Shown: positions 6,595 through 15,522, counted from the stretch's first letter. The stretch: 33,970 nucleotides of DNA from an uncultured Actinomycetes bacterium (GCA_937148845.1 CAKZRW010000111.1:1-33970); one strand, 5' to 3'. Notes: generated by a model from the sequence alone, not told the origin. Numbers and translations: made by a program.

Positions 6595-9258
6595 ATGGGT
6601 GGTAACGGAGAAACAGCTTGTGGTGCCGACAAGACCGTACTCAAGGCCCTCGGCTTGAGTGGCGGGATCTACGGTGCCGTGCCCTGCGCTGTGGATGTGC
6701 GCAATGGCAAGATCCTTCGTATCCGGCCGCTCCACTGGGACTGGAAGTATGACCCGACCAGATTCAGACCCTGGAGAATAACGAAGAACGGCAAGACCCT
6801 CGAGCCCTTGCTCAAGGCTGCCCCCTCCCCCTGGAGCCTAGCCTACAAGAAACGCGCCTACTCTCCCAACCGCATCAAGTACCCGCTCAAACGAGTGGAT
6901 TTCGACCCCAACGGGGCCCCGGGTTCGGTAGGGCCTGGCGGGCGTAATACCCAGAACCGGGGAAAGAGCAAGTACGTGCGCATCTCTTGGGACGAGGCCA
7001 CCACCATCATCGCCAATGAGATCAAGCGTATCCACAAGGAGTACGGACCCCTGGCCATCCTGGTGCAGGGTGATGGCCACGGCGAGTGCAAGATGGTGCA
7101 TGCTCCGCACGGCTGCTCCACCCTCCTGCTTGACAAGATGGGGGGCTTCACCCAGCAAGTGCGCAATCCCGACAGCTGGGAAGGCTGGTATTGGGGTGCC
7201 AAGCACGTCTGGGGCAAGGGCTACATCGGGATGATGGCCCCCAACGACAACATCGTCAAAGACATCACCGAGCACAGCGACATGGTGGTGGTATGGGGCG
7301 GGGACCCCGAGACCACTCCCTGGGGTTTTAGAGGGCAATTCGCCAGCCGACTCCTCTACTTCTGGAACGAGATAGGCATCAAGCAGGTATACATCTGCCC
7401 CGACCTCAACTACGCAGCAGCTATCCATGCCGACAAGTGGATCCCCATCCTGCCCAACACCGATGCTGCTCTGCAGCTCGCCATCATCTATATGTGGATC
7501 ACCGAGGACACCTACGACAAGGAGTACGTAGCTACCCATACCGTGGGCTTCGACAAGATCAAGGCTTACGTGCTCGGCGAAGAAGACGGCATCCCCAAGA
7601 CTCCAAAGTGGGCTGCGGAGAAGTGCGGGGTGCCGGTCTGGACCATCAAAGCCTTGGCCCGCGACTGGGCTAAGAAGACGGTCACCATCGGCCATTACTT
7701 CGGCGGGGGTATGGCTCGCGGTCCCTACTCCCACGAGCCGGCTCGCCTCGAGGTGGTCCTGCTCGGCATGCAGGGCCTGGGCAAGCCCGGGGTGCATCAG
7801 GCGCAGATAGCCTACACCGGCATGCCCAAGAACGTCATCACTGGCGGAGCAGACCACATGGGTCCCTTCGCCAACCTCCAGGCCACCCCGTACGGGGAGC
7901 GTCTGTTGAAGCCTCACCGCGGTACTCCGACCGCTTGGGGCAAGCAGATGATCCCCAAGACCATGATCGAGGAAGCCATCAAGAAGGGCAAGGTGGAGTT
8001 CTGGGGCACGGGCGGCCATGAGGAGCCGACCGAAGACCAGTACAAGAAGTACACCTACCCCATCCCCAAGGAAGAGGGCGGCACCGAGATCCACATGATG
8101 TGGACCGACACCCCCTGCCGCATCACCTGTTGGAACTGCGGCAACGACGTAGCAGAAGCCATGAGAAGCCCCAAGATCGAGTTCATCGTGGCTCAGCACC
8201 CGTGGCTCGAGAACGATGTGCTCTTTGCCGACGTCATCCTTCCCACCAACACCACGCTCGAGGTAGACGACATAATGCCGTGCATGCGCGACGGGGACAG
8301 TTTCCAGACCCTGGTGCGCATGCGCCGTGCTATCGAGCCTATCGGCGAATCCAAGAGCGACTACGAGGCTGTCTGCGCTGTCGCTGAGAAGTTGGACATG
8401 CTCGAGGCGGTGACCGACGGATTCACCAACGAGCAGCTGATCCGAGCTGTTTTCGACGGCATGCAATTCGATCGGCTGGTCAGCTGGGAAGAGTTCGACG
8501 AGAAAGACTACTTCGTCATCCCCTACTCTGAAGATTGGGAGAAGTGGCCTGCCGGGTTCTATGAGTTCTACAAGGACCCAGAAGGCCACCCCTTGCCCAC
8601 ACCAACCGGCAAACTGGACTTCTGGTCCGAAAATCTGGCCAGGACTTTCGCCAACGACGAGGAACGTCCGCCTATACCGAAGTGGATCGAAAAGGGCATC
8701 ACCCACGATGAGCGCCTGTCAAGCAAGCGCGCCAAGCGCTATCCACTACTCGTCATGTCCAACCATGGACGGTGGAGAGTCCACGCGCAGTGTGACGATA
8801 TCCCTTGGACCAAAGAAGCTCTGACCGGCAAGGTCAAGGGATTCGACGGGTACTGGTACGAACCATGCTGGATGCATCCGGAAGACGCTGCGACTCGCGG
8901 GATCAAGAATGGCGACATCGTCAAGGTCTATAACGAGCGCGGCGCGGTCTTGTGCGGCGCTCTGGTGTGGGAACGCATCCGGCCTGGGGTCATATCGATC
9001 GATCATGGAGCCCGGGCCGACTTCATCATTCCTGGGGAACTAGATAGGGGTGGCGCTATCAATACCATTTCTCCCGAAGGCTGCACCTCTCGCAATGCTG
9101 GAGGACAAGCCACAAGCGGCTTCCTTGCCCAGGTGGAGAAAGTCACCATGGGCCAGATGGAGGAATGGAGACAGCGTTACCCGGAAGCTTTCGCCCGAGA
9201 GTATGACCCAGGGGCAGGTCTTTGCTTCAACGCGTGGGTCATAGACAAAGTCTCGTAA
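6595..9258 (+). CDS. athL: pyrogallol-phloroglucinol transhydroxylase-like large subunit, copy 2
   Basis: Second molybdopterin large subunit, 887 residues from ATG 6595, numbered four behind copy 1, so the Asp-Ser-Trp triad is at 193-195. It too lacks the N-terminal Fe-S motif (only a single Cys in VPCAVD). The first ~78 and last ~330 residues are clearly diverged from copy 1, with many substitutions in the C-terminal third (for example YCVLPVAPDW against YFVIPYSEDW), whereas the middle ~478 residues are identical. No small subunit follows; the next gene is a flavin oxidoreductase 19 bases on. It therefore probably uses the small subunit encoded upstream or works without one. The diverged ends may change substrate access or subunit contacts, giving an isoenzyme for another polyphenol. 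The function by family is the same as for copy 1; the exact substrate is unknown. Confidence 0.76.
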   Translation: MGGNGETACGADKTVLKALGLSGGIYGAVPCAVDVRNGKILRIRPLHWDWKYDPTRFRPWRITKNGKTLEPLLKAAPSPWSLAYKKRAYSPNRIKYPLKRVDFDPNGAPGSVGPGGRNTQNRGKSKYVRISWDEATTIIANEIKRIHKEYGPLAILVQGDGHGECKMVHAPHGCSTLLLDKMGGFTQQVRNPDSWEGWYWGAKHVWGKGYIGMMAPNDNIVKDITEHSDMVVVWGGDPETTPWGFRGQFASRLLYFWNEIGIKQVYICPDLNYAAAIHADKWIPILPNTDAALQLAIIYMWITEDTYDKEYVATHTVGFDKIKAYVLGEEDGIPKTPKWAAEKCGVPVWTIKALARDWAKKTVTIGHYFGGGMARGPYSHEPARLEVVLLGMQGLGKPGVHQAQIAYTGMPKNVITGGADHMGPFANLQATPYGERLLKPHRGTPTAWGKQMIPKTMIEEAIKKGKVEFWGTGGHEEPTEDQYKKYTYPIPKEEGGTEIHMMWTDTPCRITCWNCGNDVAEAMRSPKIEFIVAQHPWLENDVLFADVILPTNTTLEVDDIMPCMRDGDSFQTLVRMRRAIEPIGESKSDYEAVCAVAEKLDMLEAVTDGFTNEQLIRAVFDGMQFDRLVSWEEFDEKDYFVIPYSEDWEKWPAGFYEFYKDPEGHPLPTPTGKLDFWSENLARTFANDEERPPIPKWIEKGITHDERLSSKRAKRYPLLVMSNHGRWRVHAQCDDIPWTKEALTGKVKGFDGYWYEPCWMHPEDAATRGIKNGDIVKVYNERGAVLCGALVWERIRPGVISIDHGARADFIIPGELDRGGAINTISPEGCTSRNAGGQATSGFLAQVEKVTMGQMEEWRQRYPEAFAREYDPGAGLCFNAWVIDKVS
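6829..8264 (+). repeat. identical 1436-bp block, copy B (pairs with 3175-4610)
   Basis: Second copy of the exact direct repeat inside the paralogous large-subunit gene. It covers codons 79 to 556, including the presumed Mo-ligand region. Boundaries were found by walking outward to the first mismatch on each side. Confidence 0.92.
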
Positions 9259-9266
9259 CTCGTGTT

Positions 9267-9272
9267 AGGAGG
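9267..9272 (+). promoter_or_regulatory. ribosome binding site deciding the start of the 9278 gene
   Basis: AGGAGG five bases before ATG 9278. A TTG at 9275 is in frame but only two bases from the site, so ATG is preferred. Confidence 0.7.
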
Positions 9273-9277
9273 AGTTG

Positions 9278-11353
9278 ATGCCAGGGAGTTCTTATGAGTA
9301 CCTGTTCTCGCCTTTCCAGTTGGGAAAGGTGCAACTCAAGAACAGGATCGTAAAGACAGCCGCGCAGACCTATTTCTTCGACGATGGCGAGAAGCGGGTC
9401 GGGCCTCTGGCCAAGGCTTTCTACGGCGCCGTTGCTCGAGGCGGAGTGGGCTTGATCATCACCGAGACCCCAGCCATGGAGTGGCCGCTCTTGGAAAAGG
9501 GCGACCGGCGCTTCCGCGTTGATGATGACAAGTACATCAAGGACCTTGAGGAGCTTTCCGCCGAGGTCCACAAGTACGGGGTGCCCATCTTCACTCAGCT
9601 GTACCACCGCGGTCCCTGGGGAGGCATATACAGGCTTATCGCCAAGCGGGTGGCAGCGTCGCCCATCACGATGCACTCCCCCTTCGATGTGCATGAGGAG
9701 GAACCCCCGCATGCTCTCACCATCGAGGAGATCGAAGAGCTCATCGACCGCTTTGCTTCGGCAGCGGTCCGTCTTCAGAAAGCAGGCTGGGACGGTATCG
9801 AGATCAACGCCGCGGCCGACCATCTGTTCCACACCTTCCTTTCCCGTTTCTGGAACAAGCGGGATGACATCTACGGGCCGCAGAGCATGGAGAACCGCAC
9901 CCGCTTCATCGTTTCCGTCATCAAGGAGATAAAGAAGCGTTGCGGCCAGGACTTCCCGGTCCAGATACTCATGAATGCCTTCGAGATCGGAGCCGGCGAT
10001 GAAGGCATCACCATCGAAGAGGGCAAGGAAATAGCCCGTATCTATGAGTCGGCCGGCGCGGATTCGCTGCACGTCCGCTACCATTGGGCAGGGATGCACC
10101 AGGGCTCATACCTGCCCGACAACCTTTTCTATCCGGAGCCGCACATCCCGCTCAGCGAGTTCCCCAAGGAGATGGACTGGTCTCATTACGGAGCCCTCTG
10201 CAACGTGCCTTTAGCGGTGGGTATCAAGTCTGTGGTCAACATCCCGGTCATGACAGTCACCGGGTTCGATGCCGACTCGGCCGAGAAGGTCCTGCGCGAA
10301 GGCAAAGCCGATCTCATCGGCTTCAACCGGCGGATCTTTGCTGACCACAATTACGCCAACAAAGTGCGCGAGGGTCGGCAGCTCGAGATCCAGCCCTGTA
10401 CCAAGTGCGGGCATTGCAGCAGCGTGTACAACGAGCCTCGTCACTGTCGTATCAATGCTTGCTTCGGTACCGAATCGTATGACCCTGCGCCACTCGGCAC
10501 TAAGAAGAAGGTCCTGGTCATAGGGGGCGGGCCCGCCGGCATGCAGGCGGCTCGGGTGGCTGCCTGGCGTGGACATGACGTCACTTTGTGGGAGAAGGGG
10601 TCCTACCTAGGCGGGTCGATGGCCTTAGCAGCTATGGTCAAGGGCTCCAAGACTGAGGACGTGCGTGAGGTGATCTGGTTCCTGCGCCGCGAGGTCAAGA
10701 AATACGGAGTCAAGGTCGAACTGGGCAAGAACATCGATGCGGCCGCGGTGGAGGCCGCCAAACCCGATGTGGTGATCGTGGCCACGGGCGGGAAGGCCAC
10801 TCTACCAGACGTGCCTGGTGTTTATGGAAAGAACGTGGTAAGAAGCACCGACCTGTACAGCACTCTGCGGTTCTTCCTCCGTCTGTTCGGACCCAAGACA
10901 CTGGGCGACTTGACTAAGGTCTGGATGCCGGTCGGAAAGAGGGCCGTGATCATCGGGGGAGCCATTCAGGGTTGCCAGCTGGGTGAGTTCCTGGTCAAGC
11001 GAGGGCGCAAGGTCACCATCGTCGAGACAGGTGACGAACTAGGCAAGATGCTCTATCCCGAAAGAAAAGTCAGACTCTTCTATTGGTTCGACCGCAAAGG
11101 CGTGGAGCGCCTAGCCGGCGTCAAACTGGTCGAAATCAACAAGAAAGGGCTCAAGATCGTGACTAAGGAGGGCCAGGAACGGCTGCTCGAAGCCGATAGT
11201 GTGGTCTGCGCCCTGCCCTTCGCCCCCGATCACTCGCTGGCTGACGCTCTCCAGGGCAAAGTCCCCGAGGTGTACCTCATCGGTGACTGTGATGAACCGG
11301 GGCTGATCCCCGACGCCACTGCAGCCGGCTGGAAAGTGGGCAACGCGATCTAG
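9278..11353 (+). CDS. old-yellow-enzyme family NADH:flavin oxidoreductase (FMN/4Fe-4S/FAD)
   Basis: Cytoplasmic reductase of 691 residues with the three-domain layout of 2,4-dienoyl-CoA reductase, trimethylamine dehydrogenase and BaiCD-type enzymes. There is an FMN-binding TIM barrel (about 1-370), a [4Fe-4S] motif CTKCGHC with a further Cys ten residues on (near 375-390), then an FAD domain with VIGGGPAGMQAA (about 412) and a nucleotide-binding motif IIGGAIQG (about 560). Such enzymes pass electrons from NAD(P)H to an activated C=C or ring double bond. It starts 19 bases after the transhydroxylase copy 2 stop and is probably co-transcribed with it, so a role in reducing a hydroxylated ring product is plausible (inference). 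It is a paralogue of the 25141-27243 gene; both have the unusual RxR(V/I)DDD segment near residue 80. A strong terminator follows. Confidence 0.88.
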   Translation: MPGSSYEYLFSPFQLGKVQLKNRIVKTAAQTYFFDDGEKRVGPLAKAFYGAVARGGVGLIITETPAMEWPLLEKGDRRFRVDDDKYIKDLEELSAEVHKYGVPIFTQLYHRGPWGGIYRLIAKRVAASPITMHSPFDVHEEEPPHALTIEEIEELIDRFASAAVRLQKAGWDGIEINAAADHLFHTFLSRFWNKRDDIYGPQSMENRTRFIVSVIKEIKKRCGQDFPVQILMNAFEIGAGDEGITIEEGKEIARIYESAGADSLHVRYHWAGMHQGSYLPDNLFYPEPHIPLSEFPKEMDWSHYGALCNVPLAVGIKSVVNIPVMTVTGFDADSAEKVLREGKADLIGFNRRIFADHNYANKVREGRQLEIQPCTKCGHCSSVYNEPRHCRINACFGTESYDPAPLGTKKKVLVIGGGPAGMQAARVAAWRGHDVTLWEKGSYLGGSMALAAMVKGSKTEDVREVIWFLRREVKKYGVKVELGKNIDAAAVEAAKPDVVIVATGGKATLPDVPGVYGKNVVRSTDLYSTLRFFLRLFGPKTLGDLTKVWMPVGKRAVIIGGAIQGCQLGEFLVKRGRKVTIVETGDELGKMLYPERKVRLFYWFDRKGVERLAGVKLVEINKKGLKIVTKEGQERLLEADSVVCALPFAPDHSLADALQGKVPEVYLIGDCDEPGLIPDATAAGWKVGNAI

Positions 11354-11409
11354 GGACGCGCTATCTTGCGACCCAGAGCTCGCGGTAATTGTCAACGAGG
11401 CCTATGGAA

Positions 11410-11452
11410 GAGGCGCCGGGCCCGCCTGCAGCGGGCCCGGCGCCTCGCTTTT
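11410..11452 (+). terminator. strong hairpin terminator between convergent genes
   Basis: A perfect 16-bp stem (GAGGCGCCGGGCCCGC at 11410-11425 with 11431-11446), loop CTGCA, followed by CGCTTTT. It ends the plus-strand transhydroxylase/oxidoreductase unit. The hairpin could also stop transcription of the opposing minus-strand gene, though that side has no good T-run. Confidence 0.85.
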
Positions 11453-11479
11453 CCCAGTGACCGCTGCCCGCTGAACACG

Positions 11480-12262
11480 TCAGAGCGGGGCCGGATGCCC
11501 CACCGGTATCACATAGAGCGGTTCGTGGTCGGCAGGCAGTCCAAGGACCCTCTGCACCTCTTCGTCGTAAAAGGCACCCACCACGACGCTTCCCAGGCCC
11601 AGAGCCACAGCCTGGAGACAGAGATTCTGCGCAGCATGGCCCGCCTCCAGATGGACGTAGCGAGTGCCCCGTTCGCCGTAGGTCCCCATGGTCCTGGAAT
11701 AGACAGCCGCGACTACCACATCGAGGGCGGCCGCCCGCACCCAGGCCTGATTCAGACTCGCGACCGCCAGTTGCTTCCGCCTATCGTCTGAGGCTGACTT
11801 GACCAGATCGTGAGTAGTGGGTCGATAGTGATAAACACCCGGCGCGAGTCCCTCCACGTCGCCCACCACCAGATACAGCTCGAGGGGGTAGGTCCCCCCT
11901 GCCGAAGGAGCTGCACGTGCTCCCCGCTCGGAGGTGATGCCTTGCGCCGCCCACAGTAACTGACCCACCTGCTCAAGCGTCAACGGCGAACCAGTGTAGT
12001 CACGTATAGAGCGACGGGCCTTGATCGCCTCTTCTAGCGACATATCCCCCTGTAAGCGGGGAGACGGCAACACATACACGCCCCCCACATCGGTTCCCGG
12101 GGAGGAAGACTGCCTCGGAGCGCGAGAAGTAGTGACGGAATCGCCAGTCGAGGGCGGGCTTACCGAGGTCGTCCTCGGCTTCTCCTCAGACCCACACCCG
12201 GAGACGATGAGGCTCACCGCCAGGGAAAGCAGAGCCCCCAGGACCATGTGACCGACCCACAT
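11480..12262 (-). CDS. SagB-type nitroreductase-family lipoprotein
   Basis: About 260 residues. From ATG 12262 the protein begins with a short hydrophobic signal ending in a lipobox, IVSGC (Cys23), so it is predicted to be a lipid-anchored, extracytoplasmic protein. A second ATG at 12247 would also leave an intact signal. The open frame extends upstream to 12730 but that part has no domain features. After a Ser/Thr/Pro-rich linker (about 24-75), the FMN-binding SagB/ThcOx-like nitroreductase domain runs to the C-terminus, with RRSIRDYTG, APSAGGTYPLELY, HAAQNLCLQAVALGLGS and a VIPVGHPA ending. Soluble relatives oxidise azolines in peptide biosynthesis, but no YcaO partner or precursor peptide is present, so a general flavin oxidoreductase role is more likely. 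It is monocistronic and convergent with the preceding unit. Confidence 0.82.
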   Translation of the reverse strand: MWVGHMVLGALLSLAVSLIVSGCGSEEKPRTTSVSPPSTGDSVTTSRAPRQSSSPGTDVGGVYVLPSPRLQGDMSLEEAIKARRSIRDYTGSPLTLEQVGQLLWAAQGITSERGARAAPSAGGTYPLELYLVVGDVEGLAPGVYHYRPTTHDLVKSASDDRRKQLAVASLNQAWVRAAALDVVVAAVYSRTMGTYGERGTRYVHLEAGHAAQNLCLQAVALGLGSVVVGAFYDEEVQRVLGLPADHEPLYVIPVGHPAPL

Positions 12263-12541
12263 CTTGCGATGCAACGTCGTGCAGTTACCTTCGAGCTCTT
12301 TGGTTCGGGACGGCGTCGACCTCAACACGGCTGGCCCCACTTTGCCTTGATACCTCGGGGGTCGATTCCAGCTGGGTCTAATGTAATGAGTATAACTTCT
12401 CCTACATGACCTTTGGCCAGAAACGCGCCCGCCGGGACCACTTGTGCCGACGACTGGTACCCGTTGCCAAACCGGCGAAGGCGACCTACCCTCTTGTTGG
12501 CACCAGATCGTTATGTGCAAATACGAGAACGAAGGCAGAGC

Positions 12542-13423
12542 ATGGCCCCTGAGACACAAGTGGGTCGGTATGTTCGCCGGAAGGCGGTCGGCGCCCCACT
12601 CTCGGTCCCCCGTCTTCTGCTGCACAGCCTCGTGACGGGAGTCCAGCCCCAACGACGCCTCAAACCTGGGCGTCTCTGGGAAGTGGATGCTTGGCGCGGA
12701 GTGGCGGTGTGTATGATGATCGTCTACCACTTCGTCTGGGACCTCGAGGACCTCGCCGGTTACGACATCGCAGTGAACTCCGGTTTCTGGGGCGCCTGGC
12801 AGTTGGCGACGGCCGGCTTGTTTACCCTACTCGTGGGTCTCTCGCTGACTCTCAGCCATCATCGGGACGTGAAGGCCTCTACCGGAACTCGACGCGGCTT
12901 CCGGCAGGTAATGCGCGGCGGCGCGATCTTCTTCTGGGGTCTGGTGGTCACCGTGGTCACACTCTGGGTCTACGGTCCCGACCGCTTTGTCCGCTTCGGT
13001 ATCCTTCACCTGATCGGCGTGGCCATGGTCCTGGCCCTGCCGCTACTGCGCTACAAGTGGCTCAATCTTGGTCTGGGAGTCGCAGTCATCGTGGCAGGTA
13101 CTATCGCGGACAATCTGGACATACGGGCGCAATGGCTTGTCTGGTTGGTTCCTGTGACGGGTTCCGGAGTCGACCAAGCCCCTCTCCTACCCATGCTTGG
13201 ACCGGTTCTGATCGGCGTCTTCCTGGGGCATGCTCTCTACCCCAACGGGGAGTGTCGGTTTGTCCTTCCTGATATCGGTCCCTTCCTGCCATTGCGGTTC
13301 TTGCGCTACCTCGGACAGACCTCCTTACTCATCTACCTGGTGCACCAGCCGATACTGGTGGGTCTGTTCTTGCTCTTCGGCTTGGCCGAATGGCCTCTTG
13401 GTCTCGTGGCAACGACACCGTGA
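12542..13423 (+). CDS. DUF1624 (heparan-alpha-glucosaminide acetyltransferase-like) membrane protein
   Basis: Polytopic inner-membrane protein of about 293 residues. The domain opens with RLWEVDAWRGVAVCMMIVYHFVWD (near residue 40), the hallmark of DUF1624, and continues through about seven or eight hydrophobic helices with GxxFxxLVGLSL and RFGILHLIGVAMVLAL, ending in an HQPILVGL helix. Family members are related to eukaryotic lysosomal acetyl-CoA:glucosaminide acetyltransferase; bacterial roles are poorly defined. The frame is open back to a TTG at 12413, but ATG 12542, with a weak GAAGG upstream, gives a more typical N-terminus; the choice is uncertain. The ~280 bases upstream, shared with the divergent lipoprotein gene, show no clear promoter by eye. 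It is probably unrelated to the catabolic genes. Confidence 0.82.
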   Translation: MAPETQVGRYVRRKAVGAPLSVPRLLLHSLVTGVQPQRRLKPGRLWEVDAWRGVAVCMMIVYHFVWDLEDLAGYDIAVNSGFWGAWQLATAGLFTLLVGLSLTLSHHRDVKASTGTRRGFRQVMRGGAIFFWGLVVTVVTLWVYGPDRFVRFGILHLIGVAMVLALPLLRYKWLNLGLGVAVIVAGTIADNLDIRAQWLVWLVPVTGSGVDQAPLLPMLGPVLIGVFLGHALYPNGECRFVLPDIGPFLPLRFLRYLGQTSLLIYLVHQPILVGLFLLFGLAEWPLGLVATTP

Positions 13424-13439
13424 GGAAGTCCGCAGAGCG

Positions 13440-15476
13440 CTACAAGTCCCGAGCTATAGCGTGTGCCTCCCGGGTGGCCGCCAGAATGTTCCGAGGGCAT
13501 CGGCAATCACCGACCTCATAGAATTCTGGGGCTAAGAAACGTAGCGGCCCCAGCTCTTCGACACAGGGATCCCGTCCTGTGGCGTAGACCACACTGTCGG
13601 CCGGGAACAGCCGGCGAGTTCCTATTTCCAGCTCAGCTCGCAGGCTCCGACCGAAGCTGTTCGACTGAAGCACAGCAGCTTGTATCGTGGGCACGGTCGG
13701 CAAGGTGTATACGTCACCCACATATTCGCCTACCACGCCTTCCTCGCTGATCTCGGCCGCTCGCGTCGCTGTCACCACCTCTATGTGGTGACGCTTTATC
13801 TCATTGCTGAGGGCCAACGCGTGCACCGGATTGCCCCCATCGCCCAAAGTCTCCCTCATCTCGAGAATAGTCACTTGTCTACCAATCCCAGCGAGATACA
13901 CAGCCAATTCGATTCCAACCAGGCCTCCCCCAACTATCACCACGCGCTGACCAAGTCGTTCCGGATGCAGAAACGCTTCCTCGGCTGTCACTTGTCGGCC
14001 GGCCCCGCTGCCTGGGAGGACAGGTATTGCCGGCTTAGAGCCCAAGGCCGCGATGATCGCATCGGGCTCCAGGCGTTCAACTGATTCAGCGTCCACCTCG
14101 GTGTGCAAATGGACTTCGACCCCGGCCTTCAGCACTTGACGTGCTTGGTAATCCAGATACTCACTCAGCAACCGCTTGAAGGGAACCTTCTCCTCGCAGA
14201 GAAGCACACCACCAAGACGGTCGCCCTTCTCGCAAAGGATCACCCGGTGGCCACGCTCCACGGCCGTGATCGCCGCCTGCATACCGGCTATGCCCCCTCC
14301 GACCACCAAGACCCTCTTGGGAGGGCAGACGGACGGCGCCCATTGAGCCTCCTGCTCGAAGCCAGTCTCAGGGTTCACAGCACACCGATATTGCCGCTTG
14401 GTAGTGATGCCAGCAAAACATTCGAAACAGCGCAGGCAGGGACGTATCTCCTCACGCCTGCCAGCACGGGCTTTCTTGGGAAGGTCGGGATCAGCCAGCA
14501 GGCCTCGCGCCACTTGCACGATGTCAGCTTTCCCCGAAGCTATGATCTCTTCCATCAGTTCCGGGTCGGCCAGAGCTCCTACCGCAGCCACCGGCGTGCG
14601 AACATGCCGTTTGATCTCGGCGGCAAACGGCACGTTGGCTCCGTCGGGCAAGAACATGCTGGGATGGGTGATAGTGAACACCTCAGGGACCTCGTGGCTT
14701 CCGGCCGACACGTGGATGAGGTCGACCTTGCCGTCGAGTTGCTGAGCGATGCGCACCCCCTCCTCGATGTCATAGCCTCCTTGGTAGCAACTCGACCCGC
14801 TGATGCGGACATCCACCGGGAAACCACGACCGCATTTCTCTTTGATCCGCTGCACGATCGCCAGAAGAAAGCGACAGCGGTTCTCGAGACTACCGCCCCA
14901 GCGGTCCTTGCGCTTGTTGACAGTGGGGTCGAGAAACTGGTTGAGTAACCAGCCATGACCAGCATGAATGGTGACCAGACCGAAACCGCAGAACTGGGCA
15001 AAGGCGGCAGCATCGGCGAACGCTTCGATGGTCTCCAAGATCACCGCTTCCGGCATGGCGGGAACGAACTGTCCCATAGCGTTCTCCCCGTCGACCGCCC
15101 CGAAAATCTGCTCACCCCTGGCAGCACAGATGTAGGAGTTGGCCCCCGTATGCTGCAGCTCCATCGCTGCCACCGCGCCATGACGGCTGATGGCCGAGGC
15201 CAGCCGGTAGAGTGGCGGCAAGGCTGTCGGATCATCGAGGTAGGGGTTGCTGAGCCCGATGACCCCGCGCCTACTATCCACAGCTCCTGACCCGCAGCTG
15301 ACCACCGCCGCCCCGCCCATCGCCCGGCGTTCGTAGAAAGCTATGGTCTCCTCAAGAGGGTAGTTGCGAGACGTGAGGTATTCGTAGCCCATGGGGGCGG
15401 CGAACAGCCGATTGCGAAAGTAGGTGTGCCCCAGACGGATAGGGCTGAAGAGGTGCGGATACTTACAAGCGTACAT
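13440..15476 (-). CDS. old-yellow-enzyme family oxidoreductase (FMN/4Fe-4S/FAD)
   Basis: Cytoplasmic 678-residue reductase of the 2,4-dienoyl-CoA reductase/BaiCD type. The barrel carries HAGHGW (171-176) and the classical loop NKRKDRWGGSLENR (187-200). The [4Fe-4S] ligands are Cys347, 350, 353 and 365, the last in CAVNPETG. FAD- and NAD-binding motifs are VVGGGIAGMQ (391-400) and VIVGGGLVGIELA (about 515). It is the most canonical of the three such proteins in the window. ATG 15476 has AGGTAGG six bases upstream. It is the last gene of a three-gene minus-strand unit, 46 bases after the UroD-like gene, and ends 16 bases from the convergent DUF1624 gene with no terminator between them. It probably reduces an unsaturated ring or enoate, with the substrate unknown. 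Confidence 0.88.
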   Translation of the reverse strand: MYACKYPHLFSPIRLGHTYFRNRLFAAPMGYEYLTSRNYPLEETIAFYERRAMGGAAVVSCGSGAVDSRRGVIGLSNPYLDDPTALPPLYRLASAISRHGAVAAMELQHTGANSYICAARGEQIFGAVDGENAMGQFVPAMPEAVILETIEAFADAAAFAQFCGFGLVTIHAGHGWLLNQFLDPTVNKRKDRWGGSLENRCRFLLAIVQRIKEKCGRGFPVDVRISGSSCYQGGYDIEEGVRIAQQLDGKVDLIHVSAGSHEVPEVFTITHPSMFLPDGANVPFAAEIKRHVRTPVAAVGALADPELMEEIIASGKADIVQVARGLLADPDLPKKARAGRREEIRPCLRCFECFAGITTKRQYRCAVNPETGFEQEAQWAPSVCPPKRVLVVGGGIAGMQAAITAVERGHRVILCEKGDRLGGVLLCEEKVPFKRLLSEYLDYQARQVLKAGVEVHLHTEVDAESVERLEPDAIIAALGSKPAIPVLPGSGAGRQVTAEEAFLHPERLGQRVVIVGGGLVGIELAVYLAGIGRQVTILEMRETLGDGGNPVHALALSNEIKRHHIEVVTATRAAEISEEGVVGEYVGDVYTLPTVPTIQAAVLQSNSFGRSLRAELEIGTRRLFPADSVVYATGRDPCVEELGPLRFLAPEFYEVGDCRCPRNILAATREAHAIARDL

Positions 15477-15522
15477 CCTTAGCCTACCTGTTCAGTCTCA
15501 CCCGACGGACCATAAGACACGT

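Noticed and set aside
6838-8706. Minus-strand open frame of 622 codons antisense to copy 2
   Set aside because: Same cause as above; the plus-strand frame encodes a complete recognisable enzyme.
12263-12730. N-terminal extension of the SagB-type lipoprotein frame
   Set aside because: It would bury the lipoprotein signal after 156 residues; the extension has no domain features and overlaps the divergent gene's 5' end.
14103-14948. Plus-strand open frame of 281 codons inside the flavin oxidoreductase gene
   Set aside because: Antisense to conserved FMN-barrel and Fe-S motifs; composition is typical of a shadow frame.
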